This document shows positions 42,420-51,895 of a stretch of DNA of 64,000 bases, one piece after another. Each line of letters opens with the position of its first letter. Position 1 is the first letter of the stretch. Position numbers and translations under genes: made by a program. The notes beneath the pieces are model-generated. The model was given only the letters and a program-made list of their open reading frames with translations. It was not told the DNA's origin and searched no databases. The stretch comes from Leptolyngbya sp. KIOST-1 (GTDB lineage: Bacteria; Cyanobacteriota; Cyanobacteriia; Phormidesmidales; Phormidesmidaceae): NCBI RefSeq assembly GCF_000763385.1, contig NZ_JQFA01000004.1, positions 372,001 to 436,000 on the forward strand, written 5' to 3'.

Positions 42420-44450
42420 ATGGCATTAAACACCACCCAGGATTCGGCTCAGCACTTCGGCGGCTCCATAGATATTATTGACGCCGAGGCGATCGCGGTG
42501 ACTGAGGAACTGGTAGAACCGCCGGAGGTGATGGTTCCCGCCCCGATCGCTGCTCCCCCGCGCACCCTGGCCACCAAAGCACAGGACCCGTTTGAAGCCT
42601 TTGGCTACGACCCAGGGGCGATCGCCGCCTACTATCGCCGTCGCCCGCTGCGCGTGTGGGCCAGGTTTATCGGCATTTTTCTGCCGCTAATTACCTTTTT
42701 TGCCCGGCTCTGGCTCGATCGCCGCGCTGGCCTGAGCGCCCAGAACGAAGCCCTGCGGGCGGTGCAGCTGCGGGAAATGCTGACCAACCTTGGCCCCGCC
42801 TATATCAAAATTGGTCAGGCCCTCTCCACCCGGCCCGACCTGGTGCCGCCGATTTTCCTCGAAGAACTGACCACCCTCCAGGACCAGATTCCGCCTTTCC
42901 CCAACGAAATTGCCTACCGCTTCATTGAAGAAGAACTGGGCGCGCCCCCCAGCCAGATCTACGCCGAGCTGTCGGTCAGCCCCATCGCTGCCGCCTCCCT
43001 GGGGCAGGTCTACAAGGGCAAACTGCACAGCGGCGAAGATGTGGCCATCAAGGTGCAGCGCCCCGGCCTGGCCCAGCGCATTGCCCTCGACCTCTACATC
43101 ATTCGCGGCCTGGCCCGCTTTGCCACCAACCGCATCAACCAGATCCGCAGCGACCTGGTAGCGATTCTCGACGAGTTCGGTGAGCGCATCTTTGAAGAGA
43201 TGGACTACACCCACGAGGGTGAAAACGCCCAGCGCTTTGCCCAGCTCTACGGCCACATTCCCGACATCTACGTACCCCACATCTACCCCCAATACACCGC
43301 CCGCCGGGTGCTGACCATGGAGTGGATCGAGGGCACCAAGCTGACCAACATTGACAAGCTCGATCGCCTCGGCATCGACGCCAGCCACCTGATCGAGGTG
43401 GGGGTGCAGTGCTCGCTGCGGCAGCTGCTGGAGCACGGTTTCTTCCACGCCGACCCCCACCCCGGCAACCTGCTGGCCATGGCCGACGGCCAGCTGGCCT
43501 ACCTCGACTTCGGCATGATGAGTGAGGTCAAACCCTACCAGCGCTACGGCCTGATCGAGGCCGTGGTCCACATGGTCAACCGCGACTTTGAGGGGCTGGC
43601 CAACGACTACGTCAAGCTGGAGTTTCTTACCCCCGACACCGACCTGACGCCGATTATTCCGGCTCTGGCCAACGTGTTTAGCAACGCCCTGGGGGCCAGC
43701 GTGGCCGAGCTGAACTTCAAGAGCATCACCGACGAATTTTCGGCCCTGATGTACGAATACCCGTTTCGGGTGCCCGCCTACTACGCCCTGATCATCCGCT
43801 CCCTGGTAACCCTGGAGGGCATCGCCATCAACGTGGATCCGGATTTCAAGGTGCTGAGCAAGGCCTACCCCTACGTGGCCAAGCGGCTGCTCACCGACCC
43901 GTCGCCGGAGCTGCGCGCTTCCCTGCAAGACCTGCTGTTCAAAGACGGCAGCTTCCGGTGGAACCGGCTGGAGAACCTGTTGCGCAATGCCCGCAGCAGC
44001 GATGAGTACGATATGGACCGGCTGATCGATCAGACCCTGGAGTTTTTGTTCTCTGAGCGGGGGACGTTTCTGCGCGATCGCATCGTCAGCGAACTGGTCA
44101 ACGGCCTCGATACCTTTGGCCAAACCACTGTCAAAAACCTCACCACCGCCGTACAGCGTCGCCTGGGCCTGAAGCAAGAGCCGGCGGTGGTGGCCCCGGC
44201 GGCCCCCAGCGACCTCGACCACCTGCGCCGCATTGTCGATATTCTCAAAGACACCCCCGGCTTCGATGCCGCCCAGGTGGCCACCCGCATCCCCACCCTG
44301 CTGCTGAAGCCTGAAACCCAGGCCATGGGGCAACAGGTGGTGACCGGATTGGCCCAGCGCGCCCTGGCCCGGATCATTCGCAACCTGCTGCTGGAGGGAG
44401 AACCCAGCGCCACTCCACCACGGCTTACCCCCTCTCGGGTTGGCAGCTAG
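42420..44450 (+). CDS. ABC1/AarF (UbiB-like) atypical kinase
   Basis: A 676-residue protein from the ATG at 42420. The ABC1 kinase features are all present: KxGQ in AYIKIGQALSTRPDLVPP, the Ala-rich loop SPIAAASLGQVYKGKLHSG, the lysine in VAIKVQRPGL, the catalytic loop HADPHPGNLLA and the metal motif LDFGMMSEV. The N-terminal 80 residues are variable with one hydrophobic stretch (FIGIFLPLITFFARLW). Cyanobacterial ABC1 kinases are linked to quinone metabolism and thylakoid lipids. No obvious operon partner. Confidence 0.92.
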   Translation: MALNTTQDSAQHFGGSIDIIDAEAIAVTEELVEPPEVMVPAPIAAPPRTLATKAQDPFEAFGYDPGAIAAYYRRRPLRVWARFIGIFLPLITFFARLWLDRRAGLSAQNEALRAVQLREMLTNLGPAYIKIGQALSTRPDLVPPIFLEELTTLQDQIPPFPNEIAYRFIEEELGAPPSQIYAELSVSPIAAASLGQVYKGKLHSGEDVAIKVQRPGLAQRIALDLYIIRGLARFATNRINQIRSDLVAILDEFGERIFEEMDYTHEGENAQRFAQLYGHIPDIYVPHIYPQYTARRVLTMEWIEGTKLTNIDKLDRLGIDASHLIEVGVQCSLRQLLEHGFFHADPHPGNLLAMADGQLAYLDFGMMSEVKPYQRYGLIEAVVHMVNRDFEGLANDYVKLEFLTPDTDLTPIIPALANVFSNALGASVAELNFKSITDEFSALMYEYPFRVPAYYALIIRSLVTLEGIAINVDPDFKVLSKAYPYVAKRLLTDPSPELRASLQDLLFKDGSFRWNRLENLLRNARSSDEYDMDRLIDQTLEFLFSERGTFLRDRIVSELVNGLDTFGQTTVKNLTTAVQRRLGLKQEPAVVAPAAPSDLDHLRRIVDILKDTPGFDAAQVATRIPTLLLKPETQAMGQQVVTGLAQRALARIIRNLLLEGEPSATPPRLTPSRVGS

Positions 44451-44729
44451 GGCAGCGTGGGGTGATGAATATCTCAGGCATTCGTCACCTCCTTAGAGAC
44501 CAGGGTCGATTTGCTCAGGTTACTGATCAGACAGATTGATCGGACAGGCCGTAGCGTATGGCTTTGCGCGGAAAATTCAGTGTGTTGAAATCTGAACCTT
44601 GGAGTAAGCTTACGGCAGGCTGAGGGCAATGGTGGCTGAAATCGCCCCACGGCGACAGATTCAGGTCGGTACCGAGAGCCCAGTACAGACGGCCAATATA
44701 GCAAGTTGGAAGGTTTGAGGAGTAACTCC

Positions 44730-45269
44730 ATGAAAAGCGTAGGGCGTTGGATGGGGCATACGGCAGGGGCCGCCCTGCTGGCAGCAGCAGCTACGGTTGT
44801 AGGGGCGGCGATCGCGCCTGAAGCCGTCCAGGCCCAGGTGGCCTACGGCAGCTATGTCGGCGTGGGCGCTGGTATCGGCGTCACCAACGATGCCGCCACC
44901 GGCCAGGGCAGTGGCGTGCAGGGGGTAATCTCCGGTCGCTACCGGCTGCTGCAGTACCCGGTGTCGCTGCGAGCCCAGGCATTTTTATTTGGTGGTGAGT
45001 TCGCCTTTGTGCCCACGGTCTCCTACGATGTGCCCCTGAGCTGGAACACCGATGTCTACGTGGGTGCAGGGGCCTCCTTTGTGGGCGGCGGCAACAATAC
45101 CTCCATCGTGGGCGACAAGACTTCTTTTGTGCTCCAGCCCGGTATCGACTATCTGTTCCCCAACAGCAACCTGGTGGCCTTTGGCAACGCTATTTTTGCC
45201 TTTGACGCCTACCGCCAGGGGGGCAACATGGCGATCTCCGTGCAGGGCGGCGTGGGCATTCAGTTCTAG
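44730..45269 (+). CDS. Secreted beta-barrel-like outer-membrane protein
   Basis: A 179-residue protein. The ATG at 44730 has GAGGAG about 8 nt upstream. A signal peptide is clear (GAALLAAAATVVGAAIAPEA, with cleavage near VQAQ). The mature part alternates hydrophobic and polar residues with many Gly and aromatics (GSYVGVGAGIGV, RAQAFLFGGEFAFVPTVSYD) and ends in the C-terminal phenylalanine (GGVGIQF) typical of outer-membrane barrels. A small eight-strand porin-like fold is likely. A terminator follows at 45299. Confidence 0.78.
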   Translation: MKSVGRWMGHTAGAALLAAAATVVGAAIAPEAVQAQVAYGSYVGVGAGIGVTNDAATGQGSGVQGVISGRYRLLQYPVSLRAQAFLFGGEFAFVPTVSYDVPLSWNTDVYVGAGASFVGGGNNTSIVGDKTSFVLQPGIDYLFPNSNLVAFGNAIFAFDAYRQGGNMAISVQGGVGIQF

Positions 45270-45298
45270 AAACGGTGCCAGTTTTCAAATAAAGCTTG

Positions 45299-45337
45299 AA
45301 AGCGCTTGTGTGGCTAGGTGTCGCATAAGCGCTTTTT
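45299..45337 (+). terminator. Probable rho-independent terminator
   Basis: Stem AAGCGCTT (45300-45307) with AAGCGCTT (45327-45334), both self-complementary, followed by further T residues to 45337. It lies 30 bp after the barrel gene stop. Confidence 0.65.
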
Positions 45338-45356
45338 GGTGGGAGGGGAGAGCTTA

Positions 45357-45468
45357 GGTGTCGGGTGTCGGGTGTCGGGTGTCGGGTGTCGGGTGTCAGG
45401 CGGAATTGTGAACCGTATACCCGAGACCAGAAACCCAATACCCGATGCCCAGTTCCCTATGCCCAACC
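45357..45468. repeat. Long heptamer array with GG-to-CC switch
   Basis: Sixteen 7-mers in register: GGTGTCG five times, GGTGTCA, GGCGGAA, TTGTGAA, then CCGTATA, CCCGAGA, CCAGAAA, CCCAATA, CCCGATG, CCCAGTT, CCCTATG, CCCAACC. The left half is GG-initial and the right half CC-initial, so the ends can pair imperfectly. It ends 47 bp before the HerA-like gene. Confidence 0.82.
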
Positions 45469-45515
45469 AGGACAAATGTATTAAAATTGGCGGAACGCTT
45501 ACCGAGGACTGCCGC

Positions 45516-47252
45516 ATGGGGATGAGTCAGCCGCTGGGGTCTGTGATCCAGGGATCCCTAAGTCAGGGGTTGGAGGTGCGCTTGCACCCGGATATCTCTG
45601 TGGAGGATATGCGGGTGGGCAAGTTTTTGGTGGTGCAGGGGCGGCGATCGCAGTTTTTCTGCATGCTCACCGATGTCACCCTGGGCACGGGCAGCCAGCG
45701 CATTCTGGCCCATCCACCGGAGCCGTCGAATCTGTTTTTGCAGGAGGTGCTGGCGGGTACGGGCACCTACGGCACGATCAACCTGACGCCGATGCTGATG
45801 TTTACCCAGCAGGAGAGTGAAGGAGTAGGGAGTGAGGGGGTAGGGGGTAGGGGGAAGGCGAAGAAAAAAGAGGGTGAGGGGTCCTACGGATCGTTGCAGG
45901 CGCAGAGTAGCGCCGATGTAGAACTGCTGCCGGTAAAAACCATTCCGGCCCACTTTAGCCAGGTGTACGACGCCAGCGATCGCGACTTCCGCATCATCTT
46001 TGGCTGGGAGGACGACCCCCACCGCCGCAACTTCGCGATCGGCCAGCCCATCGACATGGAGGTGCCGGTGTGCCTGGACCTGGACCGCTTTGTGGAGCGC
46101 AGCAACGGCATCTTTGGCAAGTCGGGTACGGGCAAGTCGTTTCTCACCCGGCTGCTGCTGGCGGGCACCATTCAGCGGGGGGCGGCGGTCAATCTGATCT
46201 TCGACATGCACTCGGAGTACGGCTGGGAGGCGGTCAGCGAGGGCAAGCAGTTCAGCACCGTCAAGGGGCTGCGCCAGCTATTTCCCGGCCAGGTGCAGAT
46301 GTTTACCCTCGACCCGGAGGCCACCCAGCGACGCGGCGTGCGCGACGCCCAGGAACTCTACATCAGCTTTGATCAGATCGATGTGGAGGACCTGAACCTG
46401 GTGCGGGGGGAACTAAACCTGTCGGAGGCCAGCCTGGAGAACGCCATCATTCTGCGCAACGAGTTTGGCAAGAGCTGGATCAACCGCCTGCTGACCATGA
46501 CCAACGAGGAGATCCAGGAGTTCTGCGAGACCAAGATGGGCAGCAAGTCGTCGATTATGGCCCTGCAACGCAAGCTCACCCGGTTGGCCGACATCAAATA
46601 TATGAAGGCGGCCAGCGGCAACAACTACATTCAGCAAATTCTCGCCGCCATTGACGAAGGCAAGCATGTGGTGGTGGAGTTTGGTTCTCAATCCAATATG
46701 CTGGCCTACATGCTGGCCACCAACGTGATCGCCCGGCGCATCCACGCCAGCTACGTGAAAAAGGCCGATCGCTTCTTGCAGACCAAAAACGTGGTGGACC
46801 GGCCCCGCCAGCTGATGATCACCATCGAGGAGGCCCACCGCTTCCTCGACCCGGCCACGGCGCGGCAGACCATCTTCGGCACCATCGCCCGAGAAATGCG
46901 GAAGTATTTTGTTACGTTGCTGGTGGTCGATCAGCGGCCCTCGGGCATCGACAACGAGGTGATGTCGCAGATTGGCACCCGCATCACCGCCCTGCTCAAC
47001 GACGAAAAAGATATCGACGCCATTTTTACCGGGGTGTCCGGGGGGCAGAGTCTGCGATCGGTGCTGGCCAAGCTCGACTCCAAGCAGCAGGCCCTGGTGC
47101 TGGGCCACGCCGTGCCCATGCCGGTGGTGGTGCGCACCCGCCCCTACGACAGCACCTTCTATGCCCAGGTGGGGGCCACCGCCTGGGAAGACCTGCCCGA
47201 TGAGGTGGTGTTTCGAGCCTCGGAGGTGGCCCGAGCCGACCTGGGCTTTTAG
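45516..47252 (+). CDS. HerA-like (DUF87) ATPase
   Basis: A 578-residue P-loop ATPase. I start at the ATG at 45516 because the longer frame runs through the heptamer array; an ATG at 45522 is equally plausible. The N-terminal barrel domain is LGSVIQGSLSQGLEVRLHPD. Walker A is GIFGKSGTGKSFLTRLLLAG and Walker B is MITIEEAHRFLD, with a downstream Arg-rich SQIGTRITALLND. HerA-type motors pump DNA, usually with a NurA nuclease, none of which is adjacent. A heptamer repeat is embedded in frame at 45816-45857, giving ESEGVGSEGVGGRGKAKKKE between the barrel and motor domains. Confidence 0.85.
   Translation: MGMSQPLGSVIQGSLSQGLEVRLHPDISVEDMRVGKFLVVQGRRSQFFCMLTDVTLGTGSQRILAHPPEPSNLFLQEVLAGTGTYGTINLTPMLMFTQQESEGVGSEGVGGRGKAKKKEGEGSYGSLQAQSSADVELLPVKTIPAHFSQVYDASDRDFRIIFGWEDDPHRRNFAIGQPIDMEVPVCLDLDRFVERSNGIFGKSGTGKSFLTRLLLAGTIQRGAAVNLIFDMHSEYGWEAVSEGKQFSTVKGLRQLFPGQVQMFTLDPEATQRRGVRDAQELYISFDQIDVEDLNLVRGELNLSEASLENAIILRNEFGKSWINRLLTMTNEEIQEFCETKMGSKSSIMALQRKLTRLADIKYMKAASGNNYIQQILAAIDEGKHVVVEFGSQSNMLAYMLATNVIARRIHASYVKKADRFLQTKNVVDRPRQLMITIEEAHRFLDPATARQTIFGTIAREMRKYFVTLLVVDQRPSGIDNEVMSQIGTRITALLNDEKDIDAIFTGVSGGQSLRSVLAKLDSKQQALVLGHAVPMPVVVRTRPYDSTFYAQVGATAWEDLPDEVVFRASEVARADLGF
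45816..45857 (+). repeat. In-frame heptamer array inside the HerA-like gene
   Basis: Six 7-bp units (AGTGAAG, GAGTAGG, GAGTGAG, GGGGTAG twice, GGGGAAG) total 42 bp, a multiple of three, so the frame is kept. It encodes a low-complexity Gly/Glu/Ser linker. Same repeat style as the intergenic array 350 bp upstream. Confidence 0.75.
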
Positions 47253-47585
47253 GGCAAATTGCCCCCATGGGCTGAGGGTCATACCCTAGACTTGTCATCA
47301 CCCTAACGGTCTAAACCAACGGGGGCCGAACGTGATACCCTGAGGGCTATCGTTGCTAATTGTGTAGCGGATACCCGCCTGGCCTTAAGATTTCTAAGGA
47401 TTCTGGAGAATCTTGCTAGGTTGGTGGAGAAAACGCTGTGCTGTGGTCGGCTTTTCGCAAGGTTGTCCCGTTTTTGCGTTCCTGTGCATTGTTTAACCGC
47501 AGTTGGGCTGACAGCCCAATAGGCTAATTACTAAACTGGAAACCAGGCATCTTCCCCTCGATTGAGGCCAGGATAGACAACACCT
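47253..47585. other. Gap between HerA-like and kinase genes
   Basis: No coding sequence. A near-perfect 17-bp dyad, TTGGGCTGACAGCCCAA at 47503-47519, lies 67 bp before the kinase start and could be an operator. No clear terminator. Confidence 0.5.
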
Positions 47586-48671
47586 ATGGCAAATCCACCC
47601 AGGCAAACCCTAGACCGCACGGCCAACTCTGAAATTCGCCATTACTACCAGTCCCACCGCCTTTTTCGCGATCGCTACCGGGTACTGAAGAAACTGGGGC
47701 AGGGGGGGTTTGGGGTCACCTACCTGGCCCAGAATGCCACTTTGCCGGGAGAGCCCTACTGCGTCATCAAGCAGCTCTGCCCCAAGGCGGGCAGCGAGCT
47801 ATCCCTGGAGCGGGCCAAGGTGCGGTTCCGTCGGGAGGCCAGGGCGCTGGCCAACCTGGGCAGTCATTCCCAGATTCCCCAGCTGCTCGACTACTTTACC
47901 ACCGGGGGCGAATTCTACCTGGTGCAGGACTATATCCATGGCGAAACCCTGGCCCAGGAGGTGCGGCGGCAGGGGCGGCTGACCGAGGCCCAGGTGAAGT
48001 ATTTTCTGCGCGAAATTATTCCGGTGGTGCGCTTCATCCACCGCAATCGGGTCATTCACCGCGATATCAAGCCGCCCAACATTATCCGCAGCGAGCGCGA
48101 TCGCCGTCTGGTGCTGATCGACTTTGGGGCAGTGCGCGAGTTCCTCTCCGATGTGGAAGAGCAAGTCTCGATGCAGGCCCCGGCCACCCAGTTTGTGGGC
48201 ACTCCCGGCTTCGCGCCGCCCGAGCAGCTGGCCCTGCGCCCCTGCTACGCCAGCGACATCTACGCCCTGGGCATCACCTGCCTGTACCTGCTGACGGCCC
48301 GCACCCCAATTGAGTTTGACCAGGACCCCAACACGGGCTATATTCGCTGGCAGCACACCGTCACCGTCAGCCCCCACCTCGCTGCGGTGATCGACAAAAT
48401 GCTGATGCCCGATGCCCGCGATCGCTACACCACAATCGATGACCTGGAGCGAGCCCTGGAACTGGAGCCCCACCTGGAGGCTCTGGCCAGCTGCATGAAT
48501 ACCCGCGATCGCCCCCCCTATGACCCGGGCAGCGACTCAGTCGAGCTCGACCCCGATGCCTACCTCACCCCCATCCAGCGGGAGGCCCAGGCCATTCGCA
48601 AGTGGCGCACCAAGCGATCGTTCAATCGGGGGCCTCAGGGGCGTCCGACGGGGCCAGTGTCGCTGCCCTAG
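47586..48671 (+). CDS. Serine/threonine protein kinase
   Basis: A 361-residue Hanks-type kinase. The Gly-rich loop is LGQGGFGVTYLAQN, followed by the catalytic Lys in YCVIKQLCPK. The catalytic loop is HRDIKPPNII, with a Pro instead of the usual Glu or Ser, and the metal motif is DFGAVRE. The activation segment ends GTPGFAPPEQ. The C-terminal 100 residues are a short charged tail with no transmembrane helix, so the protein is soluble. Kinases of this type are common in cyanobacteria; the substrate is unknown. Confidence 0.9.
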   Translation: MANPPRQTLDRTANSEIRHYYQSHRLFRDRYRVLKKLGQGGFGVTYLAQNATLPGEPYCVIKQLCPKAGSELSLERAKVRFRREARALANLGSHSQIPQLLDYFTTGGEFYLVQDYIHGETLAQEVRRQGRLTEAQVKYFLREIIPVVRFIHRNRVIHRDIKPPNIIRSERDRRLVLIDFGAVREFLSDVEEQVSMQAPATQFVGTPGFAPPEQLALRPCYASDIYALGITCLYLLTARTPIEFDQDPNTGYIRWQHTVTVSPHLAAVIDKMLMPDARDRYTTIDDLERALELEPHLEALASCMNTRDRPPYDPGSDSVELDPDAYLTPIQREAQAIRKWRTKRSFNRGPQGRPTGPVSLP

Positions 48672-48675
48672 GTGG

Positions 48676-48738
48676 GTATACGGCGTATGGTTCAGGGTAT
48701 ACGGTTCGAGGCAAACCGTGAATCGTATACCGTACACC
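48676..48738. repeat. Heptamer array with GG-to-CC switch
   Basis: Units of 7 bp in register such as GGGTATA, CGGCGTA, TGGTTCA, GGGTATA, CGGTTCG, AGGCAAA, CCGTGAA, TCGTATA, CCGTACA. The left part carries GG and the right part CC. It fills the space between the converging kinase and hydrolase genes and may serve as a bidirectional terminator. Confidence 0.72.
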
Positions 48739-48768
48739 CCATTAACCCATCACCCCTAGCCTTGCAGC

Positions 48769-49692
48769 CTACTCAATGCTCTGGAGCCAGGCCAGTAGTC
48801 GCTGGTTAAAATCGGCGTCGGTTTCGTCGTAGAGGCAGTGGCCTACGCCGGGCAGTACCTCGGTCGTTAGCCAGGGGCTGAGGTTGTCCAGCCTCCGGGA
48901 TTGGGCGATGGGCACCACGCGGTCCTGGTCGCCCCACAGCAGCAGCGTGGGCACCGTCAGTGCGGTGACCATGTCTTTCACCGAGGGGCTGAAGCCGGGA
49001 GCCGTGCGCGATCGCACCAGGTAGCACAGGGCGCGGGCTGCGCCGCGATCGCTCGTGGGCAGGGCAAACAGGCTAACCAGGTCCTCATCCACCCGCTCCG
49101 GGACCGTGTAGATGCCCGCCAGCGCCCGGCGCAGGAAACTGGGGCGACGCACCAGGGCAAACAGTGATCGCATCAGCAGCGGGTTGGCCACCAGGCTCTC
49201 GACCCGCAGCGCCAGGGCTGCCACCCAGCCCGCCACCAGATCTTCGCGGTTGCCCTCCAGGGGCAGCGTCAGTAGGGCCAGCTGCTTTACCCAGTCGGGG
49301 TGGCGGTGAGTCACCGTCAGCGCCACCAGCGCCCCCAGGGAATGGCCCACCAGCGCTACCGGCTGACCCACTACCCCCTGGATAAAATCGGCCACCTGCT
49401 CCGCCCACAGCTCCGCGCCGTAGAGGGTCGCTGCCTTCTCAGAATCGCCAAAGCCCAGCAGGTCGATGGCATAGACCGGAGCCACCTGGCTGAGGGCCGG
49501 CAGGTTGTGCCGCCACTGGTTCAGGTTGGCCCCAAACCCATGAATCAGCAGCAGCGGCGGCAGGTTGCCCGGCCCCGGCCCAGGGTGAAACCAGTAGCGC
49601 ACCCGCCAGCCCCGCCAGTGCCACAGGCGCTGGTAGCCAGCCTGGCTGAGGGTAGAGGGCAGACTGCTCAGCAGCGTTGGAGGGATAGACAT
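48769..49692 (-). CDS. Alpha/beta-fold hydrolase
   Basis: A 307-residue hydrolase. The oxyanion region is LLIHGFGANLNQWRHNL, the nucleophile serine is in LVGHSLGALVAL, the acid is in LLWGDQDRVVP and the histidine is in LPGVGHCLYDE. The complete catalytic triad indicates an active enzyme. Cyanobacterial relatives include probable esterases and haloperoxidase-like enzymes; the substrate cannot be named. It is divergent from uvrC with 131 bp between starts, so promoters probably overlap. Confidence 0.87.
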   Translation of the reverse strand: MSIPPTLLSSLPSTLSQAGYQRLWHWRGWRVRYWFHPGPGPGNLPPLLLIHGFGANLNQWRHNLPALSQVAPVYAIDLLGFGDSEKAATLYGAELWAEQVADFIQGVVGQPVALVGHSLGALVALTVTHRHPDWVKQLALLTLPLEGNREDLVAGWVAALALRVESLVANPLLMRSLFALVRRPSFLRRALAGIYTVPERVDEDLVSLFALPTSDRGAARALCYLVRSRTAPGFSPSVKDMVTALTVPTLLLWGDQDRVVPIAQSRRLDNLSPWLTTEVLPGVGHCLYDETDADFNQRLLAWLQSIE

Positions 49693-49823
49693 GATGGATA
49701 TCGCCCAAGGGGGCCTGGATGCCCTCCAACCATATCACTCCCGCTGGCGGCGGAAAACCGTCTGTGCAGCCAACCCTTGCCGGGCGGGTTTACCGCTATC
49801 CTGGTTAGTACAAAGGTCTAGGC

Positions 49824-51767
49824 GTGCTATCTGTGACTACGGTTCAGCCCCCCACCCTGGTTAACGACCCCGATCGCCTGGAGGCGCGGCTCAAAGAGAT
49901 CCCTAAAGAGCCAGGGGTCTACTTTATGAAGGACAGCCGCGACCAGATTCTCTACATCGGCAAGTCGAAGTGTCTGCGTACCCGGGTGCGATCGTACTTC
50001 CGCGACTTTCACGGCCACATGCCCCGCATTGCCGTGATGGTGATGCAGATTGTCGATATCGAGTTCATCGTTACCGATACCGAGGCCGAGGCGCTGGCAC
50101 TGGAAGCCAATTTAATCAAGCAGAACCAGCCCCACTTCAATGTGCTGCTGAAGGACGACAAGAAGTACCCGTACCTCTGCGTCACCTGGTCGGAAGATTA
50201 CCCCCGCATTTTCATTACCCGCAAGCGGCGCAAGAGCCTCAAGGATCGCTACTACGGCCCCTACGTGGATGTGGGCCTGCTGCGCAGCACCCTCAACCTG
50301 GTGAAGCGGATATTCCCGTTGCGGCAGCGACCCCAGCCGGTCCACCGCGATCGCCCCTGCCTCAACTACGACATTGGCCGCTGTCCCGGCGTCTGCCAGC
50401 AGCTAATCTCGCCGGAGGACTACCACAAGACCCTGCAGCGGGTGGTGATGGTGTTCCAGGGCCGCACCACGGAGCTGGTGGATATTCTCACCGCTCAGAT
50501 GGAACGGGCGGCGGAAGATCTCAAGTTTGAGGTGGCGGCCCGGCTGCGGGACCAGATTCGCGGCCTGGAGCGGCTGTGTGCCGACCAGAAGGTGGCCCTG
50601 CCGGATGACACCGTGTCGCGGGATGCGATCGCCCTGGCCGCCGATGACAAGTACGCCTGCGTGCAGATCTTTCAGGTGCGGGCGGGGCGACTGGTGGGTC
50701 GCCTGGGCTTCACCGCCGATGCTGAGTCGGGCACCCCCGGCGAAATTTTGCAGCGGGTGCTGGAGGACCACTACCAGAGCGTGGAGGCGGTGGAAATTCC
50801 GGCAGTGATTCTCTCCCAGCACGAACTGCCGGAGAGCGAGATCTTGACCGACTACCTGAGCCAGCGCCGGAACCGCAAGGTGTCGGTGGAGGTGCCCCAG
50901 CGCCAGACCAAGGCCGACCTGATCGAGATGGTGGAGCGCAACGCCCAGTATGAGCTGGCCCGCACCCAGGCCGCCGCCGATCGCAACATTCAGGCCCTGC
51001 AGGACCTGGCGATCGCCCTCGACCTGCCCGACCTGCCCAAGCGCATCGAGGGCTACGACATCTCCCACATCCAGGGCTCCGATGCAGTGGCTTCCCAGGT
51101 GGTGTTTGTCGACGGCATGCCCGCCAAGCAGCACTACCGCCACTACAAGATCAAAAACCCCGAGGTGAAGCCGGGCCACTCCGACGACTTCGCCAGTATG
51201 GCCGAGGTGATTCGCCGTCGCTTTCGCCGCTACGCCACCGACCCCACCAAGCAACGCCTGGGCAACCCCGACTGGCCCGACCTGGTGATGATCGACGGCG
51301 GCAAGGGGCAGCTCTCGGCGGTGGTGGAGGTGCTAAAGGAACTCAACCTACTGCAGGAGATCCACGTGGTCAGCCTGGCTAAAAAGCGCGAGGAGATTTT
51401 CCTCCCCGGCGAGTCGATGCCCCTGGCTACCGAGGCCGACCAGCCGGGGGTGCAGCTGCTGCGCCGCCTGCGCGACGAGGCCCACCGCTTTGCCATCAGC
51501 TTCCACCGCAAGAAGCGGACGGACCGGATGCGGCGATCGCGCCTCTCCGAGATTCCCGGCCTCGGTCAGCACCGCCAGAAGGAGCTGCTGGCGGCCTTCC
51601 GATCGATCGACTACATCCGCGAGGCTAGCCCCCAGCAGTTGGCCACTGTCCCCGGCATTGGCCCGCAGCTGGCCCAGCAGATCTACGAGTACTTTCACCC
51701 CCAGCCAGAAGCATTCCAAGAGGAGGAAGTCCAGGCCGAGGAAGTGGAGGAGATGGCGGGATCTTAG
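49824..51767 (+). CDS. uvrC: Excinuclease ABC subunit C
   Basis: A 647-residue nucleotide-excision-repair nuclease that makes both incisions with UvrB. The N-terminal GIY-YIG domain is [19 protein letters not shown] (about 30-50). A UvrB-interacting UVR motif follows ([17 protein letters not shown]). The C-terminal RNase H-like domain has [17 protein letters not shown] and [13 protein letters not shown]. Tandem helix-hairpin-helix motifs end the protein ([16 protein letters not shown] and [17 protein letters not shown]). The start is GTG. A Glu-rich tail of 15 residues is unusual but harmless. Confidence 0.94.
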   Translation: MLSVTTVQPPTLVNDPDRLEARLKEIPKEPGVYFMKDSRDQILYIGKSKCLRTRVRSYFRDFHGHMPRIAVMVMQIVDIEFIVTDTEAEALALEANLIKQNQPHFNVLLKDDKKYPYLCVTWSEDYPRIFITRKRRKSLKDRYYGPYVDVGLLRSTLNLVKRIFPLRQRPQPVHRDRPCLNYDIGRCPGVCQQLISPEDYHKTLQRVVMVFQGRTTELVDILTAQMERAAEDLKFEVAARLRDQIRGLERLCADQKVALPDDTVSRDAIALAADDKYACVQIFQVRAGRLVGRLGFTADAESGTPGEILQRVLEDHYQSVEAVEIPAVILSQHELPESEILTDYLSQRRNRKVSVEVPQRQTKADLIEMVERNAQYELARTQAAADRNIQALQDLAIALDLPDLPKRIEGYDISHIQGSDAVASQVVFVDGMPAKQHYRHYKIKNPEVKPGHSDDFASMAEVIRRRFRRYATDPTKQRLGNPDWPDLVMIDGGKGQLSAVVEVLKELNLLQEIHVVSLAKKREEIFLPGESMPLATEADQPGVQLLRRLRDEAHRFAISFHRKKRTDRMRRSRLSEIPGLGQHRQKELLAAFRSIDYIREASPQQLATVPGIGPQLAQQIYEYFHPQPEAFQEEEVQAEEVEEMAGS

Positions 51768-51781
51768 GGGAATGGCATGCG

Positions 51782-51885
51782 CTGGTGCCCTAGCTCCGCC
51801 TGGGCACCCTGGTTTGCGGCTCTGCCGCTCATTGGAGGAGGCAAAGCCTCCGATGGGCATTCCCATGCAGAGCATGGGAACGAGG
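51782..51885. repeat. Triple-hairpin REP-like repeat, copy D (inverted)
   Basis: 104 bp on the opposite orientation to copies A to C, running from CTGGTGCCC to TGGGAACGAGG. It lies between the converging uvrC and GH13 genes, 10 kb from the RAYT gene, showing that the repeat has dispersed. Confidence 0.78.
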
Positions 51886-51895
51886 AGCGATCGCC

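Noticed and set aside
44474-44731. 85-codon minus-strand ORF upstream of the barrel protein
   Set aside because: Composition not protein-like and it covers the promoter region of the next gene.
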